From NCBI GenBank assembly GCA_043812055.1, contig JBDRMN010000021.1, positions 1 through 6,521 on the forward strand: DNA of 6,521 nucleotides, in the 5' to 3' direction. This stretch comes from JBDRMN01 sp043812055. GTDB taxonomy: Bacteria > Patescibacteriota > Gracilibacteria > JAHISY01. Position 1 is the first letter of the stretch. Each line of letters opens with the position of its first letter. Both the position numbers and the translations under genes were made by a program. Under the pieces are notes generated by a model. It saw only the letters and a program-made list of their open reading frames with translations, was not told the DNA's origin and ran no database searches. Below, piece after piece: positions 1-4,833 of this stretch.

Positions 1-456
1 AAGCAAATGCAGATTACCCACTATTTCAACTATCCGCGCTGTCCCAAGATGAATGCGATTACCGAGAGGTTCAATCGAACTCTGCAGGAAGATACCGTCT
101 GGCCAGAACGGAATAGTCCTCTTTCTGAGTTTAACCAATCATTATCCAGGTTCATCTTTACTTACAACTTCTACCGTCCTCACTATTCACTTTCCAATCA
201 AACCCCGGTTCAAGTATTCTTAGCTAAACATTCCAGTATGTATTGGACGCATACATCCGGTTTTTTCTATTCCCCATTTTTGCTAAACTACCCCCGTTTC
301 TTATCTAACCCAAAAATAATGTTTACAACTTTTGGTGGTGGTTGCGGCGGCGAGGGCTGTGCGTTTGGAGATGGTGATGGTGATGGCTGCTGTCCTGGTG
401 GTTGTGGTGATGGTGGTTGTGGATTTGGTGGTGGCTGCGGAGACTGCAGGAGCTAG
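1..456 (+). CDS. DDE integrase/transposase, 3' part only (rve-type catalytic core), with Gly/Cys-rich tail
   Basis: The reading frame is open from the first base, so the gene begins before the window; the ATG at position 7 is internal. What remains is the end of a retroviral-type integrase core (rve/rve_3, as in IS481/IS3-like elements). PKMNAITERFNRT carries the third acidic residue of the DDE triad (Glu22, counting from the first codon). It is followed by the usual helix and the closing motif YNFYRPHYSL...TPVQVF. The first two Asp residues lie outside the window. The protein would mobilise its own insertion sequence by cutting and joining DNA ends. By family experience such proteins end shortly after the YNxxRPH region. 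Here the frame continues about 60 more residues, ending in a roughly 40-residue run of Gly, Cys and Asp. That tail may be read-through into unrelated DNA, because the opposite strand reads as a proline-rich linker. The family call is firm; the exact IS family is not. Confidence 0.85.
   Translation, partial: KQMQITHYFNYPRCPKMNAITERFNRTLQEDTVWPERNSPLSEFNQSLSRFIFTYNFYRPHYSLSNQTPVQVFLAKHSSMYWTHTSGFFYSPFLLNYPRFLSNPKIMFTTFGGGCGGEGCAFGDGDGDGCCPGGCGDGGCGFGGGCGDCRS
331..453. repeat. Low-complexity GGT/GAT/TGT triplet tract
   Basis: This tract is made of near-repeated triplets such as ggt, gat and tgt. On the + strand, in frame with the transposase, it codes a Gly/Cys/Asp-rich tail. On the - strand one frame reads as a Pro/Gln/Ser linker (PPPNPQPPSPQPPGQQ and so on) that ends KVVNIIFGLDKKRG then TAG. 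That minus frame has a TAG just upstream and no ATG, GTG or TTG start, so it can only be a remnant of a longer gene or chance. The Pro/Gln/Ser pattern is a common composition for linkers in exported proteins. Confidence 0.6.
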
Positions 457-565
457 GTCGTTGAGTCTTTAGGTCTTTATGTCGTTAAGTCTTTATGTTT
501 CTAACTTTAAGGTTGGCCCGTATTTCGGTTTACTTAAAGACTTAGAGACTTAATGACTTAAAGAC
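457..565. repeat. Inverted pair of 8-bp tandem arrays (GTCTTTAA-type units)
   Basis: Starting on the base after the transposase TAG, six consecutive 8-bp units follow consensus GTCTTTAN (457-504). After a 29-bp middle, four units of the reverse complement TTAAAGAC follow (534-565, with variants ttagagac and ttaatgac). The arms can pair over about 30 bp with mismatches. A run of six T (566-571) comes directly after the right arm, so on the + strand this could end transcription from the transposase side. On the - strand no T-run follows. Repeat phase and arm orientation are seen directly; function is inferred. Confidence 0.75.
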
Positions 566-605
566 TTTTTTCGGTACCTCCCGGTAATTCCAACGCCCCC
601 GCTTG

Positions 606-633
606 TTGCACATTGAACATCGAACACCGCACA
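606..633. repeat. 4 x 7-bp tandem array abutting the ispE stop codon
   Basis: Four 7-bp units fit TYGMACA (ttgcaca, ttgaaca, tcgaaca, ccgcaca as a slight variant). The array ends exactly where the ispE stop codon (634-636, minus strand) begins. It has the same unit length, the same copy number (28 bp in all) and nearly the same consensus as the array inside the ispDF coding region at 1978-2005. Confidence 0.7.
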
Positions 634-1425
634 TTATTTAATCTTCGTCACAAAAATCTCCCCGTACTTCCCCAACTTCTCTGCTGCTTCTTTCGCGGCT
701 TTTTTGCTTTTAAATAAACCGTAAAGCGCCGAGCCGCTGCCGGAGAGGGCCGCTTTCGCCGCTCCGGCTCGTTTCAGCGCTGCCTTAATCTTTTTGAGCA
801 AGGGTAGCTGCGGGAAAAGTAGTTTTTCGAAATCGTTTGTGAGATCACCCGGTTCGAACTCCACCCATTTCTGCGGCAGCTCGATATGCTCATAGGCCCA
901 CTTCGTCGCGACCGGAATTCCCGGCACGATGATCACGACTTCGCGCGGAATAGTTTTCGGCAATTTATATTCCGAGAGGCGATCGCCAATCCCCCGTCCC
1001 CGCTGGGTACCCCCGCGGATGAAGAAGGGTGTATCCGCCCCGAGCTTCACCGCCAGATGTTCCAGGCGTTTTTCTGCCAACTTCAATTTCCAGAGTTTGT
1101 TCAACACTTTTAATGTCGCGGCGGCGTCACTGCTGCCCCCTCCGAGTCCCGCTTCAATCGGAATTTTTTTCTCAATAATAATATCTGCACCAAGCTTCTT
1201 CTCCGCAAATTTCTGCAACAACCACGCAGCCTGAAACACGCTGTTCTGCTGATCCGGCACATCAATCCCGCTGACGTGGATCTCTCCGTCCTTCCGCACC
1301 TTGATCGTCAGCTCATCAGCCAGCTCCACTTCCGCAAAGAGCGTATCAATATTGTGATAACCGTCTTTGCGCTTAGCTAGGACGCGCAGGCCGAGATTTA
1401 TTTTGGCAAATGCTTTTACTTTCAT
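634..1425 (-). CDS. ispE: 4-diphosphocytidyl-2-C-methyl-D-erythritol kinase
   Basis: IspE is a cytosolic GHMP-family kinase that phosphorylates the 2-hydroxyl of CDP-methylerythritol with ATP, the fourth step of the MEP isoprenoid pathway. The 263-residue protein is complete, slightly shorter than the E. coli enzyme. The substrate-side motif AKINLGL (Lys8, equivalent to the catalytic E. coli Lys10) and GYHNIDTLF lie at the N-terminus. The ATP loop GLGGGSSDAAA is at 93-103. GADTPFF holds the catalytic Asp131 (E. coli Asp141). The third GHMP motif LSGSGSALYGLF is near the C-terminus. It is the last gene of the dxr-ispDF-ispE operon, 76 bp after ispDF, a spacer with no clear promoter and only short repeats. 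No Shine-Dalgarno sequence precedes the ATG, but this start places AKINL at the family-typical position. All key residues are intact. Confidence 0.96.
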   Translation of the reverse strand: MKVKAFAKINLGLRVLAKRKDGYHNIDTLFAEVELADELTIKVRKDGEIHVSGIDVPDQQNSVFQAAWLLQKFAEKKLGADIIIEKKIPIEAGLGGGSSDAAATLKVLNKLWKLKLAEKRLEHLAVKLGADTPFFIRGGTQRGRGIGDRLSEYKLPKTIPREVVIIVPGIPVATKWAYEHIELPQKWVEFEPGDLTNDFEKLLFPQLPLLKKIKAALKRAGAAKAALSGSGSALYGLFKSKKAAKEAAEKLGKYGEIFVTKIK

Positions 1426-1434
1426 TGTCTTGAA

Positions 1435-1500
1435 CTGTGATTTATATGATTTATTTGATTACTCTGATTAAACCGCTTTGAAAATTGAAAATTAGAAATT
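1435..1500. repeat. Two short tandem arrays in the ispDF-ispE spacer
   Basis: The 76-bp spacer contains four units of 8-9 bp ending in tgattta/tgatta (1435-1470). Next to the ispDF stop codon it has three 7-bp units of consensus GAAAATT (1480-1500). Nothing else is recognisable here, including no convincing promoter or terminator, so ispE is probably co-transcribed with ispDF. Confidence 0.6.
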
Positions 1501-1501
1501 C

Positions 1502-2623
1502 TCAGCACAGCCTCCTTAGTAGCACCAGGGCAAAACACTGCAGCCCCTCTCCCCGTCCCCACGCCGTCAATTCCTCCCCTGTCGTTGCTGTCAGACCAAC
1601 CCTGTCATGATTCACGCTCAAAAGCTTTCCCAAGCTTTTTTTAATCTTCGGAAAGTGCTTTTCCAGTTTTGGCCGCGCACCTTCGAGCGCCACGGAAACA
1701 TTTTCTATCACGCAGTTCCGTTTTTCCATTCTTTTTAAAACCACCTCTAAATATTTCCGTGAATCCTTAATTCCCTTGCGACACATCGAATCAGAAAAGG
1801 TTGAAAGCGACCCGCCCGAGAGCGCGCTGCTAAGCGCATTCGTCAGCGCGTGGAGTAAGACGTCTCCATCCGAGTTTCCTTCCAATCCCCCATTCGTTGA
1901 GATTCGAACTCCACCTAAAACTAGAGCTTTCTTTCTTTGGGAAAACCTGTGGGAATCAACCCCTAAACCGATTCTCGTGGAACATGGAACATAGAACATA
2001 GAACAATTCTTCAAATCGAGTGGTTTGGTAATTTTTCGATTTTTTTCGCTAGCCGCAATAACCTTGGCTTTAACTCCGACTAATTCGGCTAACTGCAATT
2101 CATCCGTCACTTCAATCTTCTGTTTCTTCGCAATCACCAAACCTCTCTCCAAAGTTCTCCGCTCGATAACCTGCGGCGTTTCCATTAGCCAAACTTTGTT
2201 CCTGTCCAAAGTTTTCGAATTCAAGCGCACAGTCGAGCTTGCTCGCCGCCCCACCCCCACCGCCTTCCACTTTTTGGCGAATTGAATACAGCGCGAAATT
2301 TCAGCAGTAGTCACAAACGGGTTCGCCGCATTATGGACCAGCACGTAATCGCCACGGACCTTTTGCAATCCTCTTTCCAAACTCTCCACTCTGCTTTTCC
2401 CTCCAACCGTCACCACGACATTTTTCCCGGCTAATTTTTTAGCTTCCGAAATCTTATTTTTCGGAACTACTAAAATGATCTTCTTAATTTTTGAGCGCTT
2501 TTGCAAAGTTTCAAGTGAGTGCAAGAACATTTCTTTTCCACCAACTTGTACAAAAGCCTTGGGACTGGATTTTTTCAACCGCTCCCCTTTACCCGCCGCG
2601 AGAAGAATTGCTGAAATTTTCAT
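1502..2623 (-). CDS. ispDF: Bifunctional IspD/IspF: methylerythritol phosphate cytidylyltransferase fused to cyclodiphosphate synthase
   Basis: This fusion carries out MEP steps three and five. Residues 1-205 are IspD, joining MEP to CTP: LLAAGKGERL (Arg15), Lys22, VGGKSR, Thr131, Arg141 in LDRNKVW, ETPQ, TDELQ and NRKITKP (Lys197). Residues 216-373 are IspF, which cyclises the CDP-ME 2-phosphate made by IspE: zinc ligands DSH (Asp223, His225) and His258, SDGD, ARPK, and ATTGEEL...GRGEG (Glu350). The linker (207-215) is encoded by a 4 x 7-bp repeat. Oddities: the usual IspD motif HDAARP reads HNAANP (Asn98 and Asn101 for E. coli Asp106 and Arg109). In IspF, HSDGD reads NSDGD, TDAL reads TNAL and GDIG reads GSLS. 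The start overlaps the dxr stop as ATGA, implying translational coupling. The fusion type is known from alpha- and epsilonproteobacteria. Identity is firm; full activity of both halves is less certain. Confidence 0.93.
   Translation of the reverse strand: MKISAILLAAGKGERLKKSSPKAFVQVGGKEMFLHSLETLQKRSKIKKIILVVPKNKISEAKKLAGKNVVVTVGGKSRVESLERGLQKVRGDYVLVHNAANPFVTTAEISRCIQFAKKWKAVGVGRRASSTVRLNSKTLDRNKVWLMETPQVIERRTLERGLVIAKKQKIEVTDELQLAELVGVKAKVIAASEKNRKITKPLDLKNCSMFYVPCSTRIGLGVDSHRFSQRKKALVLGGVRISTNGGLEGNSDGDVLLHALTNALSSALSGGSLSTFSDSMCRKGIKDSRKYLEVVLKRMEKRNCVIENVSVALEGARPKLEKHFPKIKKSLGKLLSVNHDRVGLTATTGEELTAWGRGEGLQCFALVLLRRLC
1978..2005. repeat. 4 x 7-bp tandem repeat inside ispDF coding the interdomain linker
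   Basis: The + strand has two units of tggaaca followed by two of tagaaca, all adjacent and without error. On the coding strand this is four units of TGTTCYA, translated as Cys207 to Ser215 exactly between the IspD and IspF domains. A total of 28 bp is not a multiple of three, so gain or loss of a unit would shift the frame between the two domains. Confidence 0.85.
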
Positions 2624-3726
2624 TCAAAATGTTTTTTGATGATTTCAATAACTTTAAGAATATTTTTAGTACTCAACTTATCCGTTAACCCCTCAGATAT
2701 CTGAGGGGTTAACTCTAAAGTTTTTCTAGTAAATCTTTCAATTTTAGAAAACTTTATTTCTCCCTTTAAAAATTTCCTTCCAGCCATCTCGCTCGCTACT
2801 GCCGCTACCACCGGAGCTAACCCGCCCCGCTTCCCTGCCTGCAGAATCGTAAAAAAAAGCGGATAACGCTTGGCTTCAATTTTCCTGAACTCCAGCTTTT
2901 GGCCGCTTAAATCGAGCGGCTTAACTAGACTTGCTTCTCTGCGCCCCTCGAAAAGCGCGAGCTGAATCGGCAAACGCATATCGGGATTCGAAAGCTGCGC
3001 AAAGACGTTACCATCCGTCGTCTCGACCAGAGCGTGAACTAAGCTTTGCGGATGAATCACTGCTTCGATCTTTTCGTAGGGAATGCCGAAAAGATGGTGG
3101 GCTTCGATAATCTCAAAAGCCTTGTTCGCCAAGGTCGCACAATCCAGCGTGATCTTGGTCCCCATCTGCCAGGTCGGGTGAGCGAGGACCTGTCTGGGTT
3201 TAACGTTCTTTAATTTAGTCAGCGGGATGTCCCGTAACGCTCCTCCACTCGCCGTGATCACCACTCGCCTAATTGTCTTTGGGTCAACCTTATTCAATAA
3301 CTGCCACAAGCCCGAATGTTCTGAGTCAATTGGAAAAATCTGGGCTCCCGATTTTTTAGCTGCCTGCAGCATCAAGTCACCCGCCAAAACTAGACTTTCC
3401 TTGTTCGCCAAGGCAACGTTTCTTCCTTTTTTCAACGCTAGCAAAGTCGGTTTCAGGCCCGCCACCCCGGCAATTGCGGAAACAAGTAAAGCGCATTTTT
3501 GGACCGCTAATTTTTCTAACGGGATAAGCTTAGCTCCACCTAATTTTCCTCCCTTTTGACTAGCAACGAATTTTGGCTTAAATTCGCGAATTTGCCTTCT
3601 GAGCAGCGCAATGTTCCTTCCTCCGCTGAGTCCGACAATCTTGAATTTGCGTGAATATTTGCGAACAACTTCGAGAGTTTGCTGACCGATCGAGCCAGTA
3701 CTGCCAAGAATGATAATCTTTTTCAT
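2620..3726 (-). CDS. dxr: 1-deoxy-D-xylulose 5-phosphate reductoisomerase
   Basis: Dxr rearranges and reduces 1-deoxyxylulose 5-phosphate to methylerythritol phosphate with NADPH, the committed MEP step and the target of fosmidomycin. The 368-residue protein is complete, about 30 shorter than E. coli Dxr. Visible motifs are the NADPH loop GSTGSIG (8-14), ALANKES (105-111), metal-binding PIDSEHSG (Asp134, Glu136), TASGGALRD (159-166), HPTWQMG (183-189), NKAFE (metal ligand Glu205) and HPQSLVH. The phosphate-binding Ser222 of E. coli appears as Cys196 in DCATLANK. Residues 338-348 are encoded by a perfect 30-bp palindrome, in a stretch that looks a few residues longer than usual between the TLE and IL helices. 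It is the first gene of the operon and overlaps ispDF by four bases. A TAGAAT box ends 9 nt before the ATG and no Shine-Dalgarno sequence is present, suggesting a leaderless mRNA. Confidence 0.96.
   Translation of the reverse strand: MKKIIILGSTGSIGQQTLEVVRKYSRKFKIVGLSGGRNIALLRRQIREFKPKFVASQKGGKLGGAKLIPLEKLAVQKCALLVSAIAGVAGLKPTLLALKKGRNVALANKESLVLAGDLMLQAAKKSGAQIFPIDSEHSGLWQLLNKVDPKTIRRVVITASGGALRDIPLTKLKNVKPRQVLAHPTWQMGTKITLDCATLANKAFEIIEAHHLFGIPYEKIEAVIHPQSLVHALVETTDGNVFAQLSNPDMRLPIQLALFEGRREASLVKPLDLSGQKLEFRKIEAKRYPLFFTILQAGKRGGLAPVVAAVASEMAGRKFLKGEIKFSKIERFTRKTLELTPQISEGLTDKLSTKNILKVIEIIKKHFE
2684..2713. repeat. Perfect 30-bp palindrome inside the dxr coding region
   Basis: The left half gttaacccctcagat is followed with no spacer by its exact reverse complement. 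The symmetry breaks at the next base on each side (2683 and 2714). On the dxr strand it codes about residues 338-348 (LTPQISEGL at the core). It could be a protein-binding site, a mobile palindromic element captured in frame, or an mRNA hairpin about 60-90 nt before the ispDF start. Confidence 0.9.
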
Positions 3727-3735
3727 AGCCGTAAA

Positions 3736-3741
3736 ATTCTA
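3736..3741 (-). promoter_or_regulatory. Putative -10 box of the dxr-ispDF-ispE operon
   Basis: On the minus strand TAGAAT ends 9 nt before the dxr ATG, the same distance as the TAAAAT box before lgt. No good -35 hexamer is seen at 17 bp. A start of transcription about 7 nt downstream would leave almost no leader. Support comes mainly from the repeated spacing at three operon heads. Confidence 0.4.
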
Positions 3742-3752
3742 ACAGGAACAAT

Positions 3753-3881
3753 AGGATATAGGGTAATAGGATACAGAATAGTAGGATAGTAGAGACTGCG
3801 AAAAACAAGATAGCCTCACTTCTTAGGAGTAAACCTCGAACCCACCATTCTTTTATTCTATATTCTCTTATTCTATATCCT
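3753..3881. repeat. Imperfect inverted repeat between the divergent genes
   Basis: The left arm (about 3753-3777, aggatataggg... ending cagaa) and the right arm (about 3856-3881, ttctatattctc... ending atatcct) are imperfect reverse complements of about 26 bp. Each arm is itself made of 7-8-bp units related to AGGATATA and TTCTATAT. The roughly 78 bp between the arms holds no gene. The layout repeats that seen at 457-565 with a different unit sequence. Confidence 0.6.
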
Positions 3882-3905
3882 ACCCCTTCTAGAACTAGAA
3901 AATGC

Positions 3906-3934
3906 TTGTTTTTTTCAAAATACGCAACTAAAAT
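3906..3934 (+). promoter_or_regulatory. Sigma70-type promoter for the 3945-4514 gene, probably leaderless
   Basis: TTGTTT (3906-3911), a 17-bp spacer and TAAAAT (3929-3934) fit a housekeeping promoter. The ATG follows 10 nt after the -10 box, so transcription would begin only a few bases before the start codon. No Shine-Dalgarno sequence is present. This supports the ATG at 3945 over the longer TTG-initiated frame from 3906, which would start inside the promoter itself. Confidence 0.55.
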
Positions 3935-3944
3935 CATTTCTACT

Positions 3945-4514
3945 ATGGCCGAAGAAAACACGCAAAAAACGAATCCGCCAGCTGGCGGTGACGAGGGTGC
4001 GACTCCTCCCCCACCGCCACCGCAAGACAAAGGCGCAGCCCCGGTCGGCAAAGACGCGGGCAAAGCTCCTGCGGGTAAGGGTAAAGCCAAAGTGGTCAGC
4101 CCACTGCAGTCGGATGATGAATTGAGTGAAGACCAATTTCTCACGGGTGGCGATGATCATAGCTTTATCACAACCGTTCCAGTTCCCGCCCACCCCAATA
4201 CTCAGTTCGATGAAAAGAAATTTCTCGAGCTGCTTTCGAAGTCAATTTCGCTAACCAAGACTGAGAAGCAACGTATCATCGCGAGCATTCCGAAGCTCTC
4301 TCAGTACCAGATTGACGAGCTAATCCGCATCTTCGAAGAGGAGCAACGTAAATTCGCCGAACTGAATGAAAAACACGAGGACCAACTGAAAGCTATCGAA
4401 GGTAAACACAAAGACGATTGGAACGACATTGAAACACAGGCCAAGCAGAAAGACAAAAAGAAAAAGGATGAAGACGAAGCGGATGCTTTACGGAAAAAAC
4501 TGGGACTGGGGTGA
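3945..4514 (+). CDS. Hypothetical protein with Pro/Gly/Lys-rich N-terminus and helical C-terminal half
   Basis: No function is known to me. The 189-residue product has no signal peptide or membrane segment. Residues 10-50 are low-complexity (PPAGG, a run of six Pro, then Gly/Ala/Lys-rich). Residues 54-85 are acidic. Residues 88-165 look strongly helical (FLELLSKSISLTKTEKQR, IPKLSQYQIDELIRIFEEEQ) and probably form a coiled coil. The last 25 residues are Lys/Asp/Glu-rich. The block LTKTEKQRIIASIPKLSQYQIDEL resembles, from memory, a conserved uncharacterised protein of Patescibacteria; this needs a search. The ATG at 3945 is chosen because a promoter-like sequence ends 10 nt before it; an in-frame TTG 13 codons upstream is less likely. 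The gene diverges from dxr and has its own unit. The highly charged composition suggests a cytosolic, partly disordered protein. Confidence 0.8.
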   Translation: MAEENTQKTNPPAGGDEGATPPPPPPQDKGAAPVGKDAGKAPAGKGKAKVVSPLQSDDELSEDQFLTGGDDHSFITTVPVPAHPNTQFDEKKFLELLSKSISLTKTEKQRIIASIPKLSQYQIDELIRIFEEEQRKFAELNEKHEDQLKAIEGKHKDDWNDIETQAKQKDKKKKDEDEADALRKKLGLG

Positions 4515-4554
4515 ATAGGTTCCAGGTGCCAGGGAACAGGGAACAGGAATTAGG
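4513..4554. repeat. 6 x 7-bp degenerate array starting at the stop codon
   Basis: Six 7-bp units of consensus NNNYAGG (for example gaatagg, ttccagg, gaacagg twice, aattagg) run without interruption, beginning within the TGA stop codon (4512-4514) of the preceding gene. Confidence 0.65.
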
Positions 4555-4609
4555 AACTAAAGACTAGTGGCTTTTCTACGCTTAAAAAATACATACTACA
4601 AAATAGCGC

Positions 4610-4639
4610 AAACCTACGCCGTTTTGCAGTAGGGTTTTT
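4610..4639 (+). terminator. Possible Rho-independent terminator after the 3945-4514 gene
   Basis: The stem aaacctac / gtagggttt (one bulged G) encloses a loop containing gccgttttgca and runs into five T. It lies about 100 bp after the stop codon, on the correct strand. The stem is short and A/T-tipped, so the call is tentative. The minus strand reading lacks a T-run, so it would not serve the convergent zinc-ribbon gene. Confidence 0.4.
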
Positions 4640-4641
4640 AA

Positions 4642-4828
4642 AGTTGCCAGTTGCGAGTTACCAGTTGCCAGTAGCTAACTAACGACTAATGACCAGTAGC
4701 TCCTCCCAATATCTCCTAACATCTCCCAACACTCCTAATACTCCTACCAAATAACTAGATAACTAAACAACCGAGCAATTAAGTAGCTCCAAGACATAAT
4801 GACCCAAAGACCCAATAATCTAAAAACC
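4642..4828. repeat. Chain of adjoining short-unit tandem arrays filling the spacer
   Basis: About 190 bp carry no gene but consist of adjoining arrays whose unit changes along the way. First come 7-bp units of AGTTGCC type (4642-4676: agttgcc, agttgcg, agttacc, agttgcc, agtagct). Then come 9-10-bp units ending in ctcct/ctccc (about 4698-4748). Finally ten 8-bp units run from 4749 to 4828 (aaataact and agataact at the start, drifting to caaagacc and caataatc). The last array stops 5 bp before the stop codon of the minus-strand gene. Confidence 0.6.
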
Positions 4829-4833
4829 TAAAT

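Noticed and set aside
325..456. Pro-rich protein gene on the minus strand
   Set aside because: A TAG lies directly upstream in frame and no usual start codon exists, so no complete gene can be called; kept as a possible remnant in a finding.
606..2005. CRISPR array from repeated GAACA units
   Set aside because: Units are 7 bp, directly adjacent, without spacers and only four per site; no cas genes are present.
3906..3944. TTG-initiated 13-codon extension of the hypothetical protein
   Set aside because: The TTG is the first part of a promoter-like -35 box, and a TAAAAT box 10 nt before the ATG at 3945 makes the shorter form better supported.
3578..4144. Minus-strand open frame of 188 codons spanning the dxr start and the 3945 gene
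   Set aside because: It is antisense to the + strand hypothetical gene and to dxr's start; its Gly/Pro-rich part mirrors the low-complexity region and no family motif is present.
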